Below the pieces are notes generated by a model. The model saw nothing but the letters and a program-made list of their open reading frames with translations, did no database searches and had not been told where the DNA came from. A program made the position numbers and the translations under genes. 64,000 nucleotides of DNA from an uncultured Gammaproteobacteria bacterium (GTDB lineage Bacteria; Pseudomonadota; Gammaproteobacteria; Arenicellales; JAANXG01): positions 1 through 64,000 of the forward strand of contig CAMYKK010000017.1 of the NCBI GenBank assembly GCA_947258975.1, given 5' to 3'. Positions 1 to 8,394 of the stretch are shown piece by piece; positions within the stretch are counted from its first letter, which is position 1; the number at the start of each line of letters is the position of its first letter.

Positions 1-705
1 TTTATTGCCTGGCTGGATGGCAGGAACAATACCTGGGGCTCCAGGCGGTCGGGCGGATCGATGGGACTGCGCGGGGCGTTCGTCGACAATCGTGGCACTT
101 TGACCCACGAGGGCCCTATAGACTTGCGGGTGTGCGACTGTTGCCAGCCGTCAGCGGTGAACACCGCACACGGTCCCGCCGTGCTGTATCGGGACCGGTC
201 CGGCGACGAGATCAGAGATATCGCCATTGCGTGGTGGGAGCACGGCGCATGGACGGGCCCGTTCCCGGTGTCCGTGGATAACTGGAGGATTGACGGTTGT
301 CCGGTGGACGGTCCCAATGCCGATACCGACGGAGACACGCTGGCGGTAGTGTGGTTTACCGCCTCACGGGATCTGCCGCGCGTGAACCTGGCATTCTCCG
401 GCGACAATGGCCAATCCTTCGGTAAGCCGATCCGGGTTGATGACGGCAAGGCAGTGGGACGCGCCGATGTCGTCTTGCTCGATCAACACACAGCGCTGGT
501 GAGTTGGTTGGAATCGGTGGGAGATCACGGCGAAATTAGAATAAAACGTGTTTCCAAAGACGGAACCACCGAAGAGTCGCGAGGGATAAGCGGGATGTCG
601 CTATCCCGCTCCAGCGGATTCCCGCAGATGTCAGTGCATGAGGGCAAGGTTTATTTCGCGTGGAGCGAGGGCAAGCGTATCCGCACCGCAGTCGCGCAGC
701 CGTAA
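1..705 (+). CDS. BNR/sialidase-like beta-propeller protein, 5' end outside window
   Basis: The frame is open to the first base, so the start lies outside; 234 codons are visible. The repeating pattern of short beta strands, and an Asp-box-like stretch SGDNGQSFG at visible residues 132-140, indicate a sialidase/BNR propeller. Most bacterial proteins of this kind are exported and of unknown substrate; sialidase activity cannot be claimed. A Cys cluster CDCC (visible residues 45-48) and a further Cys near residue 100 suggest disulfides or metal binding. The TAA stop is the first three bases of a dispersed repeat (703-717). The next gene, a thioredoxin, is convergent and ends 12 bases away. Confidence 0.6.
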   Translation, partial: FIAWLDGRNNTWGSRRSGGSMGLRGAFVDNRGTLTHEGPIDLRVCDCCQPSAVNTAHGPAVLYRDRSGDEIRDIAIAWWEHGAWTGPFPVSVDNWRIDGCPVDGPNADTDGDTLAVVWFTASRDLPRVNLAFSGDNGQSFGKPIRVDDGKAVGRADVVLLDQHTALVSWLESVGDHGEIRIKRVSKDGTTEESRGISGMSLSRSSGFPQMSVHEGKVYFAWSEGKRIRTAVAQP

Positions 706-717
706 CCCGCATATTGC
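703..717 (+). repeat. Stop-codon repeat, copy 1
   Basis: TAACCCGCATATTGC. The TAA is the stop codon of the preceding gene. It matches copies at 58326, 59757 (minus strand), 37092 and 37284 (minus strand). Confidence 0.6.
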
Positions 718-1263
718 TCAGTTGGTGGCTCCCTGCGCGGCGAGTGTTTGCACGAGCAGCGTATCCAATTCTTGGTGCTCATAGGCCCCGAGCTTTTTGG
801 CGGCAATATTCCCCCCCGCGTCGACCAGCACCGAGTAGGGCAGGATCGCCATACCGTCGCCGTAACGGCGCATGACTGTGGTCACGTTGTGCTCCAGGAT
901 CAACAGCGGGTAATTGATCAGCAGCTCATCGCGAAACCGGTTCACGGCCTCGACCTCATCAATGGCAACGCCAACCACGCGGAAACCGCGCTCACGATAG
1001 CGTTCGAGCATGCTCATGAACAATGGGATCTCGTCCCGGCACGGGGCACACCAGGTGGCCCAGAAGTTGACCAGGGTGACGTTCACGTGCCAGTCGCCGA
1101 CGGTCTTGGGCGCGCCGGTCAGATCCGTGAACGGCTCGGCCAGGATACCGCTGTGCGCCGACTTCGCTGGGTCCTCTGTCTGCAGGTAGCGGGACACAAA
1201 TATTCCGGCTACCAAGGCGACTACGAGAACGACCGCGGAAACAACAGCTTTAGGTTTCAACAT
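718..1263 (-). CDS. TlpA/ResA-family membrane-anchored thioredoxin
   Basis: A 181-residue protein with an N-terminal membrane anchor (about residues 6-25) and a thioredoxin-like domain carrying the redox motif WCAPC at 71-75. Family members are periplasmic reductases that supply reductant for cytochrome c maturation or other disulfide reduction. A longer frame begins at a TTG at 1296, but the ATG at 1263 starts directly at the hydrophobic anchor and is preferred. It lies on the same strand as, and downstream of, the multihaem cytochrome module, with about 300 bases between; a role in assembling that module is an inference from position. Confidence 0.85.
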   Translation of the reverse strand: MLKPKAVVSAVVLVVALVAGIFVSRYLQTEDPAKSAHSGILAEPFTDLTGAPKTVGDWHVNVTLVNFWATWCAPCRDEIPLFMSMLERYRERGFRVVGVAIDEVEAVNRFRDELLINYPLLILEHNVTTVMRRYGDGMAILPYSVLVDAGGNIAAKKLGAYEHQELDTLLVQTLAAQGATN

Positions 1264-1562
1264 AAGTGCAACACGGACACCCAAAATGGTAAACAAGCCA
1301 TCTTGTTGTCAGCAGCCAAGCAAGGTGCCTGTATCTTGTGGGTTAGTTAGCGTAGCCGCGTAGCATACAACGTCAGCGATTCGACATTCTACCGCCGCTC
1401 AATAAATGCGCCCAATCGCTACTAATCTTGTGCGCACCAATTAAAGAAATAACGTCTCGCAAGATCAGTTTCGTCCTATTTCCCCCTGGACGGGGAGCGA
1501 GCGTGGCAACCGGTGGCGTGATCTGTGAACTACAGACCGGTGACCCGCGTCGCGGCCAGCCG

Positions 1563-2738
1563 CTATCCCTCTTCGGTCATGTCCTTCCACGGCGGCATGA
1601 TGCGCGTCAGTATAAACAGCAGGATCAATGGCCCCATAAGCACGCTGAACGCCGCCCCGTAGCCCTCGCGTCCGCCAGGATCGTGATAGGTCAGCAGGCC
1701 GCGCATGGTCTTGGCGATTTCCTGGCCGCTGATCACCACGTTCCAGCGCATCAGAAACACGTTCATCAGCACCAGCAGCGCGCAGATCACCGCGCCCACG
1801 ATGAAGGCCTTGCCTCTTACCGCGCGCGCGAACATGAGGCCAAGAACGATGATCGGCAAGATCGCGCCGAGCCCGAACTGGAACACGAAGTAGCGGTAGA
1901 ACAACGGGCCGGTGACGTACTCCATGATGATCTCGATGCCCTCCTTGGCCTTGTACACCACGTTGGCGAACTCCAGCCCTTCGAGTAGCAGCGTGAACAT
2001 CAAAAAGCCCCACAAGGCTCCCGCCATGCCGCGCACGCAGGACTCGTCGATCGGAGTTTTACGGAGCTTGGACACCAGCGTGTACAGGACGATCAACACC
2101 GCGACACCGGAGATGATCGCCGAGAACAAAAAGATGACCGGCATCATGTCCGAGCCCCACCATTCCCTTGATTTCAGCGAGCCGAACACAAACCCCACGT
2201 AACCGTGCAGTCCGTGGGCGGCGGGAATCCCGACAATCGCCAGCGTGAGCATCCACTTGTGGTCATAGGACTGCGCCTTTTCCGAGATGTCGTCGGACCA
2301 CAGTGTTATCGCGCGGTAAAAGGTCCTGGTGAAACCGGTGGAGTTGCGGGCGCGGATGACGTTGTCGGCGCGGAAAGCGAACCACACCTCCAGTATCAGC
2401 AGGATCGCATAGAAGGCGGCGAAGTAACCGAACGCCGCGAACGCCGAAGTCATGTGCGGGGTGATCATCGCATTGAATGCCCGCTGGGGTTGTCCGAGAT
2501 GGAGCAACAAGGTCATCGGCACGAACAACATGAAGCACAAGGCGGTGAGCAGCGCAAACCGGGCGACGGGCTTGAAATTCTCCATCCCGAAGACGTGGTA
2601 CATGCTGGAAACCGAGAACGCCCCCGCGACCAGGCCGGTCATGAACGGGTACACGACGATCATCACCGTCCACGGGATAATGGTCTCGTTGGGGTACACA
2701 TAGCCGGTGAACGGCGAGACGTGGTACAGGGCGTCCAT
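1563..2738 (-). CDS. NrfD/DsrP-like polytopic quinone-interacting subunit
   Basis: A 391-residue membrane protein with about ten hydrophobic segments, of the NrfD/PsrC family that exchanges electrons with the quinone pool. It is the third gene after a heptahaem cytochrome and a four-cluster ferredoxin. The preceding stop and this start overlap (TGATG). A strong Shine-Dalgarno (AAGGAGGT, 2752-2745 on the minus strand) is about 6 bases from ATG 2738 and too close to the GTG at 2741, so ATG is chosen. No molybdopterin catalytic subunit is adjacent, so the complex is more likely a quinone:cytochrome c oxidoreductase, like Cbc- or Dsr-type modules, than a Psr/Nrf reductase. That assignment is inference. 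Confidence 0.85.
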   Translation of the reverse strand: MDALYHVSPFTGYVYPNETIIPWTVMIVVYPFMTGLVAGAFSVSSMYHVFGMENFKPVARFALLTALCFMLFVPMTLLLHLGQPQRAFNAMITPHMTSAFAAFGYFAAFYAILLILEVWFAFRADNVIRARNSTGFTRTFYRAITLWSDDISEKAQSYDHKWMLTLAIVGIPAAHGLHGYVGFVFGSLKSREWWGSDMMPVIFLFSAIISGVAVLIVLYTLVSKLRKTPIDESCVRGMAGALWGFLMFTLLLEGLEFANVVYKAKEGIEIIMEYVTGPLFYRYFVFQFGLGAILPIIVLGLMFARAVRGKAFIVGAVICALLVLMNVFLMRWNVVISGQEIAKTMRGLLTYHDPGGREGYGAAFSVLMGPLILLFILTRIMPPWKDMTEEG

Positions 2739-3589
2739 CACGACACCTCCTTATCCAGTCCGATATAAAAACAGGTCGGAGCGTTGCCGGTCTCCGGTTT
2801 GAGTACTTGAACCCGGTTTTCACGCAAGAATTTGCTGATATCGCTGGCCTCATTGTTCATGTCGCCGAATATCCGCGCACCGACGGGGCATACCTCCACG
2901 CACGCCGGCTTCAGGCCCTTGGTAATGCGGTGATAGCACCAGGTACATTTTTCAGTAACCTGTCTCTCGTAGTCAAAAAATCGCGCCCCGTAAGGACAAG
3001 CCTGCACGCAGTATTGGCATCCGATGCAATAGTCGTGATCAATGAGCACCGCGCCGTCGTGGGTCTTGAATGTCGCGCCGGTGGGGCACACCTGCACGCA
3101 GGACGGATGCCGGCAATGGTTGCAGATCTTGGGAACGAAGAACGCCTTGTCGATCTTTTTGCCCTGGTAGCGATTGTCGAAACGGTATTCTTTCTCCGAT
3201 CCCGAGGCGGCGATATTCCCCGGGTCGCTGTGACTGTCCACCATCGGCCGTTCCTCGCCTTCCAACCACACGTAGCGCTCGACCCAGGTACGAAAATGAT
3301 TAGCCGTGGGTACGACATTGTTCTCGGCCTTGCAGGCCTCGACACAGCGCAGGCATCCGATACAGCGCGTGGCATCGATGCCGTAACCCCAATCATGTTG
3401 GGTCCAATCATAATCGGGTATCGGGGGAATGTCCGGTTTGAGCACCGCAGCGTGACTGGCGCCTTTCTTGCCGATCAGGCCCGCGCCACCGATCATCAAC
3501 GCGCTCACGGACGCAACTGCTTTTCCCAAGCCGCGCAGGAATGCCCGCCGCCCGGACTTGATGTCACCACCGCTGCCTTTCCTTTTCAT
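2738..3589 (-). CDS. Tat-exported ferredoxin subunit with four [4Fe-4S] motifs (NrfC/DsrO-like)
   Basis: A 283-residue protein. The N terminus has a twin-arginine signal (RRAFLRG at 14-20 followed by a hydrophobic stretch), so the folded protein should be exported to the periplasm. Four cysteine groups follow: CIGCLRCVEAC, CNHCRHPSCVQVC, CIGCQYCVQAC and CTWCYHRI-...-CVEVC, the usual pattern of NrfC, PsrB and DsrO electron-transfer subunits. It lies between the cytochrome gene (89 bases upstream) and the NrfD gene, which it overlaps, and probably passes electrons between them. Confidence 0.9.
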   Translation of the reverse strand: MKRKGSGGDIKSGRRAFLRGLGKAVASVSALMIGGAGLIGKKGASHAAVLKPDIPPIPDYDWTQHDWGYGIDATRCIGCLRCVEACKAENNVVPTANHFRTWVERYVWLEGEERPMVDSHSDPGNIAASGSEKEYRFDNRYQGKKIDKAFFVPKICNHCRHPSCVQVCPTGATFKTHDGAVLIDHDYCIGCQYCVQACPYGARFFDYERQVTEKCTWCYHRITKGLKPACVEVCPVGARIFGDMNNEASDISKFLRENRVQVLKPETGNAPTCFYIGLDKEVS

Positions 3590-3678
3590 CGTTGCATTCC
3601 GCCTTTTCGCGCCACTGCTTCGGCAACGGCAAGTCGTTTCATGTTGAGTGTGTTTGTCAAATTGATGCCCCGCAACGG

Positions 3679-4884
3679 TCAGTTCGACGGTTTGAATGAC
3701 GAGTAATACCCCGCGAGTTTGCCGATCTCCTCATCGGTCAATCCCTTGGCGATCGGCATCATCATCGGGTTCTGGCGTGCCCCCGATCTATAATTTCGTA
3801 ACTGATCGCTGAGATAGGCGGCATCCTTGCCGGCCAGTGCCGGGAATGCCCCCATGCCCTGTCCCTGGGCTCCGTGACAGCCCACGCACTTCGCGTTTGC
3901 CTCAGGGGCGGCCACAGTCGGCGCCGGCGCCGATTTGGCGTCCACCGTGGCGTAATATTTCGCTAACATCTCTATGTGCGCATCGGTTAAACCCTTGGCG
4001 ATCGGCGTCATCATCGGGTTCTGGCGCACCCCTGATTTGTAGTTGCGCAACTGGTCGTGGAGGTAGGCGGCATCCTTGCCGGTGAGCGCCGGAAATGCCC
4101 CCACGCCTTGTCCCTGGGCGCCATGACAGCCGACGCATTTGGCAGTTAACTGCCGCACTGCCGAGGAGCCGTCCTCCGGGGCATCGGGCGCCGCTGCCGA
4201 CTTGTCACCGAGGGTCGCGTAGTACTCGGCAAGCACATCGATATCGCGGTCGGACAACGCCTGCATGATGGGTGTCATCATCGGGTTCTGACGCGCTCCC
4301 GCCTTGTACTTCTTCATTTCCCTCGTGAGATAGACGGCGTCTTTGTCGATCAGTCCCGGAAACGCCCCGACGCCCTTGCCGTCGGCGCCGTGGCAACCCG
4401 CACACTGGGCCGCTAACGCCACCGCCGGTTTCAACCCACCAATGGAGGGGGAATGCGGGTTGTGGCAGGTTATGCACTCCAAGCGGTCCTCATGCGGGTA
4501 GGGATGGTCCTTGACCACGATCTGCGGCTGCGTCGCCGGACGACTGGGCATTTTTTCGTGACACAGGGTACACAGCTTCACGGTGTCGGTGGGAATCGGC
4601 AGCTTTCCGGTCGCGGGATGCTCGCCTGCCGGAGTGTGGCAAATCTCACATTTCACTACCTTGTGAACACCCGCGGTCCATTGCACGTGACGTTCCGTGT
4701 GACAGCCCTGGCAGTAGGCGGTCCCCCTGAATTTTGGTATTCCGGCAGCCATCTCCGGCACCGAGTCTGCTCGGTAGTGGCCGTAGCGGTAAAAGGAGTC
4801 GTCGGTAAAATAGATCTTGGCGGTCACCGCGGTGGTGAAGAACACCACCAACAAGACGACGAGTCGAACAATATGCTGAGGCAT
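3679..4884 (-). CDS. Heptahaem c-type cytochrome: four-haem head plus three tandem class I cytochrome domains
   Basis: A 401-residue protein with an uncleaved anchor or signal (residues 1-22) and seven CxxCH haem sites at about 58, 79, 105, 137, 161, 250 and 333. The first four lie close together, as in NapC/cytochrome c3-like heads. The last three sit in near-identical repeats of about 85 residues, each with CxGCHGAxGxG, a conserved QNPMM segment likely to supply the axial Met, and a C-terminal LAxYY. It is the first gene of the cytochrome-ferredoxin-NrfD module. The head matches proteins beside NrfD in other quinone:cytochrome oxidoreductases; the triple repeat is probably the exit wire to a terminal oxidase or reductase (inference). 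Confidence 0.85.
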   Translation of the reverse strand: MPQHIVRLVVLLVVFFTTAVTAKIYFTDDSFYRYGHYRADSVPEMAAGIPKFRGTAYCQGCHTERHVQWTAGVHKVVKCEICHTPAGEHPATGKLPIPTDTVKLCTLCHEKMPSRPATQPQIVVKDHPYPHEDRLECITCHNPHSPSIGGLKPAVALAAQCAGCHGADGKGVGAFPGLIDKDAVYLTREMKKYKAGARQNPMMTPIMQALSDRDIDVLAEYYATLGDKSAAAPDAPEDGSSAVRQLTAKCVGCHGAQGQGVGAFPALTGKDAAYLHDQLRNYKSGVRQNPMMTPIAKGLTDAHIEMLAKYYATVDAKSAPAPTVAAPEANAKCVGCHGAQGQGMGAFPALAGKDAAYLSDQLRNYRSGARQNPMMMPIAKGLTDEEIGKLAGYYSSFKPSN

Positions 4885-5117
4885 TCTCGAGGTTTGCAGT
4901 CATTCCCTAGGGTTCGCAGACGATAAACTACCGGCGCGGCGGAAGTATTTGACATTCGTCAAATTACTCGGGGACGATATGCGGTATCTAGTAATTTATC
5001 ACGGCAAGCACAGCCGCGCCCGGTGGTGGGCTGATATGATGCACCGGCAATCAAGTGATGATCTGCGTTCTGCAGAACTTGTAATCGGGCGAAAGCGCTA
5101 AACGCAGGAGCACTGTT

Positions 5118-5729
5118 ATGAAAAAGTTCCGAGCTAAGTCGGTTATCGGTTGTTGCGCCTTGCTGTCGTCTGCGGCTGCGCTTGCGGGACACGCTGACCC
5201 GGCGGCGCCCCTCAACTTGCTGGTGGCAGCGGGGTTCGCCGTCCTTATTGTTGTCGTCGGAGCGGGCGTGTATTTTGCGAGAACTCGTGATCCCAAGGCG
5301 GCACCATTGACAACTGTGTTAGGGGACGAGCAACCCGATCCGCATGCCGTCGGCCCGGAGATGTCGGTTCAGGACTGTGTGCGCAAGATGAACGACGAGA
5401 AGAGCGGTGCGGTATTGATAATGCAAGACGAGAAACTCATGGGGATTTTTTCTGAACGGGATGCCCTGACCAAAGTGCTCGCCGCCGGGCTCGATCCCGC
5501 CGACACCAAGATCGGCGAGGTGATGACCAGGGACCCCACGGTAATCACCCCTAGCACCAAGGTGGACGATGCAATGCGAATCGTTACCGAAAAACACATC
5601 CGCCACCTGCCGATCGTCCAGGATGGCAAAGTGCTGGGCATGGTAACCAGCAGCGACTTGACCCACTGGGTAGTCAAGGACGAGGCGAAGGAAATCCAAC
5701 ATTTGGTGGATATCGCCGAAGGCGCGTAG
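5118..5729 (+). CDS. Membrane-anchored two-CBS-domain protein
   Basis: A 203-residue protein with a signal sequence (residues 1-24), a transmembrane segment (about 33-53), then a paired CBS module (about 75-195) with two typical strand-helix repeats (ERDALTKVL and SSDLTHWVV). CBS pairs bind adenine nucleotides and act as energy or ionic sensors. A good Shine-Dalgarno (CAGGAG) precedes the ATG. The gene stands alone, divergent from the cytochrome operon, and ends in a strong hairpin. The partner is unknown. By topology the CBS domains should face the periplasm if the signal is cleaved and the cytoplasm if it is not; this cannot be settled from sequence. Confidence 0.8.
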   Translation: MKKFRAKSVIGCCALLSSAAALAGHADPAAPLNLLVAAGFAVLIVVVGAGVYFARTRDPKAAPLTTVLGDEQPDPHAVGPEMSVQDCVRKMNDEKSGAVLIMQDEKLMGIFSERDALTKVLAAGLDPADTKIGEVMTRDPTVITPSTKVDDAMRIVTEKHIRHLPIVQDGKVLGMVTSSDLTHWVVKDEAKEIQHLVDIAEGA

Positions 5730-5757
5730 TCCGCATTTCACAGCAAGGATCCTGGAT

Positions 5758-5794
5758 AAAACGGGGTCGGAGTCTGTGACTCCGACCCCGTTTT
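5758..5794. terminator. Perfect 17-bp hairpin, bidirectional terminator or REP-like element
   Basis: Arms 5758-5774 and 5778-5794 are perfect complements around a three-base loop, with an A-run before and a T-run after. It lies between convergent genes, so it can end transcripts from both. The arm AAAACGGGGTCGG recurs at 35027-35039, so this is also a dispersed repeat. Confidence 0.85.
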
Positions 5795-5806
5795 CTTGGG
5801 TTAGCC

Positions 5807-6925
5807 TTACGGGCCGCGCAGCCAGCGCGTGGCGCGCTGTTCAATGACGATGTCCGGCCGGTGTTGCGCGACGAGTTTCTCGATCACGGATAATGGTGCC
5901 GGACTGATGGGGAAATAGTGCACGTAGGCGAACGATTCCGACACATACGGCATCATCGCTAACGAGAACGAGTCGCGGAACATGAGCAACCGCTGACCCG
6001 CGCCATCACATTCGGTGCTAAACGGTTTCTCGAACCGAATTCGGTCGTCGGCATCGGCGGGGATGCCCTTGGTGACAGCGCACGACACTACGGATTGCTT
6101 CAGTTCGATACTGGGCTCGCGTAGGATCTCGGCCAACGCCAGGTTCTGGGCCAGATCGCCCCCGGGACGATCTCGGATAACGAACGAGTCAGTGGAGAGT
6201 TGTAATAGGCGTGCGCTGGGATGTTGTGGAATGAGACGTTGCATCAACGCTCGGTAACCTAGATACGCCCCGAAGTCGTTCCAATGGGTGTCGGTCTTGT
6301 GGTAGGGGCGTAGTATGGGCTTGGCCTGCAATAAGACCGGCCGCAGGTCCAATACCGGCACATCGGTGTGGGTGGTCAGATGTGTGATCAGCTGATCGGC
6401 CCGTGATTGTGCCCGAATGCGGTTGATGGCGGTGGGCAGGTGCTCGGGATAAATAACCGGTTTATTCGGCGTCACCACGAACAGGTAGTCAATATCTCGC
6501 GCCGCCAGCCAGTCTCTTTTGGCGGACAAAACTCGGGCCCAATGCGCTAACTCCCCCCTACCGTAGGGCCAATCATTGCGGGTGTCACGGATGTGAGGGC
6601 CACCCCCCTGGAACAGCCAACCGCGATTACCGACCAGCACCCATTCGCTGGGTGACACCTGCAGCCAAGCCACGCGCAGCAGGTTGTACCATTTCACCAA
6701 GGCCTGTCTGAGGCCGAAGTGATCGTTATAGAAGGCCTCGAATTGTGCTGGAAACTCATCGAGAGCGCGCCGGTCCCAATACAAGGTGGGCAGCGGGGCC
6801 AAGCGGCGTCGTTCGGCTTCGGACTCCGTTTCAGTGGGCCCCAAGACCATTACCACGAGCGGCAACCAGATCGCTCCCATAAATAAGGCAATCAATACAC
6901 GTTTTGGGGGCTTCGCCAGGATCAT
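5807..6925 (-). CDS. AlgJ/AlgX-like SGNH-fold O-acetyltransferase partner
   Basis: A 372-residue protein with an N-terminal membrane anchor (about residues 10-30). The signature KTDTHWNDFGAYLGY (Asp/His of the catalytic triad) and RDSFS near the C terminus (nucleophile region) place it in the AlgX/AlgJ SGNH-like family, which moves acetyl groups onto exported polysaccharide. A long open frame continues upstream to 7543 but only overlaps the acyltransferase gene; ATG 6925 overlaps that gene's stop as TGATG and begins the anchor. No polysaccharide synthase is adjacent, so the substrate is unknown. Confidence 0.8.
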   Translation of the reverse strand: MILAKPPKRVLIALFMGAIWLPLVVMVLGPTETESEAERRRLAPLPTLYWDRRALDEFPAQFEAFYNDHFGLRQALVKWYNLLRVAWLQVSPSEWVLVGNRGWLFQGGGPHIRDTRNDWPYGRGELAHWARVLSAKRDWLAARDIDYLFVVTPNKPVIYPEHLPTAINRIRAQSRADQLITHLTTHTDVPVLDLRPVLLQAKPILRPYHKTDTHWNDFGAYLGYRALMQRLIPQHPSARLLQLSTDSFVIRDRPGGDLAQNLALAEILREPSIELKQSVVSCAVTKGIPADADDRIRFEKPFSTECDGAGQRLLMFRDSFSLAMMPYVSESFAYVHYFPISPAPLSVIEKLVAQHRPDIVIEQRATRWLRGP

Positions 6926-8385
6926 CAGAAACGAAAGTAGATGAAAGGATTGTGGGTGCCGGCCGCGAGATGCATGCCGGCGCCGACGACAAAAGATAAC
7001 AACAACGAAATTACGATGACCGAATATACAACGTTGAGAACCGGTGATCGCAGTAAGACTTTCCCGAGTCGCGGGGGTGGCCCGAGGAACCATCGGCGCT
7101 TGAGCCACGGTAATACCGGGGTCGCCGCAACGAGACCGACTGCGAAAATAATTGCCGTTTCCCGGTTCCAGTAAAGGCCTGCATGAAAAGCGGTTCCCGC
7201 GCCGCTTGCGGCACCAAACAGCGCTTGTATAAATGCCCAGGCATATTCCAGCGTCTCGGCACGGAACAACACCCACGCCAGCATCACCACGAGCAACACG
7301 TAAAGATGGCGAAACACTGCCCAACTGCGCGCTAACAGCGCCCCGAACCCGAATCGTTCGAGAGCCAAAAATGCACCATGGACCATTCCCCACAGCACGA
7401 AGTTCCAACTTGCGCCGTGCCACAGGCCGACCAGCAAGAACACGGTAAACAGGTTTGCGTAAACCCGCCACGGTGAGCAACGATTTCCCCCGAGCGGGAT
7501 ATATAGATAGTCGCGGAACCAGCGTGACAGGGATATGTGCCACCGGCGCCAGAATTCCTGAATGGATTGTGCGATATAAGGGTAATTGAAGTTAATGAGG
7601 AAGCGGAATCCGAACATGCGCCCCAATCCGATGGCCATGTCCGAGTAGCCGGAGAAATCAAAATAAATCTGCAGCGTGTAACATGCCAAACCCAACCACG
7701 AGAGCCCGAAGGTCAAATGTTCGGCGGGGATGGCAAAGACCTGGTCCGCGACCGCGCCCATTGGATTGGCAATCAGCATCTTCTTGCCGAGGCCGAAAAT
7801 AAACAATGTGACCCCGCTCGAGAATCCGTCGAGATCGACACGGCGATGGACCAGCTGTTTCGCGATATGGTGGTAGCGCACAATAGGGCCGGCGATCAAT
7901 TGCGGAAATAAGGCAATGTACAAGGCGCTATTGATCGGATTGCGCTGTACTTCGGCCTCCCCGCGGTAAACGTCTACCACATAGGACATCGCCTGGAAGG
8001 TGAAGAACGAAATCCCGATGGGCAGATGCACCGGATCCAGATTGACCGGCGTGTGGCCAACGGCGCTGATCAAGATGTTGAGATTGTCGACCAGGAAATT
8101 GGCATACTTGAAGCTGGCGAGCAGTGCGAGATTGGCAATAACCGCCACCCACAATGCATACTTGCCGATGGTTTCACGACGGTAGCGGGCGACCACCAGC
8201 CCGCCCAGATAGTTGAATACGATCGAGGCGAACATGATCGCAACAAACACCCCCTCCCCCCACGCATAAAAGAGCAGGCTGGCCAATAACAAGAAAAGGT
8301 TTTGGAGTTTACGCGGAAGGACGAAATATAAGACCAACACCGCGGGCAGGAACAGAAACAAAAAGACCGACGAGCTGAAAACCAT
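6925..8385 (-). CDS. MBOAT-family membrane O-acyltransferase (AlgI-like)
   Basis: A 486-residue polytopic protein with the MBOAT/AlgI core: HLPIGISFFTFQAMSYVVD, FPQLIAGPIV, DFSGYSDMAIG, FWRRWHISLSRW and the invariant active-site His in LVGLWHGASW. These proteins pass acetyl groups across the inner membrane to an SGNH partner, which here is the translationally coupled next gene. The gene starts 9 bases after the stop of the DedA-flavoprotein fusion. Function in envelope polysaccharide acetylation follows from family and pairing; the polymer is not identified. Confidence 0.9.
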   Translation of the reverse strand: MVFSSSVFLFLFLPAVLVLYFVLPRKLQNLFLLLASLLFYAWGEGVFVAIMFASIVFNYLGGLVVARYRRETIGKYALWVAVIANLALLASFKYANFLVDNLNILISAVGHTPVNLDPVHLPIGISFFTFQAMSYVVDVYRGEAEVQRNPINSALYIALFPQLIAGPIVRYHHIAKQLVHRRVDLDGFSSGVTLFIFGLGKKMLIANPMGAVADQVFAIPAEHLTFGLSWLGLACYTLQIYFDFSGYSDMAIGLGRMFGFRFLINFNYPYIAQSIQEFWRRWHISLSRWFRDYLYIPLGGNRCSPWRVYANLFTVFLLVGLWHGASWNFVLWGMVHGAFLALERFGFGALLARSWAVFRHLYVLLVVMLAWVLFRAETLEYAWAFIQALFGAASGAGTAFHAGLYWNRETAIIFAVGLVAATPVLPWLKRRWFLGPPPRLGKVLLRSPVLNVVYSVIVISLLLSFVVGAGMHLAAGTHNPFIYFRF

Positions 8386-8394
8386 GCACGCGGA

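Noticed and set aside
5807-7543. A 578-codon open frame instead of the 373-codon AlgJ-like gene
   Set aside because: The upstream 206 codons overlap the acyltransferase gene in another frame, are Arg-rich, and the ATG at 6925 is coupled to that gene's stop.
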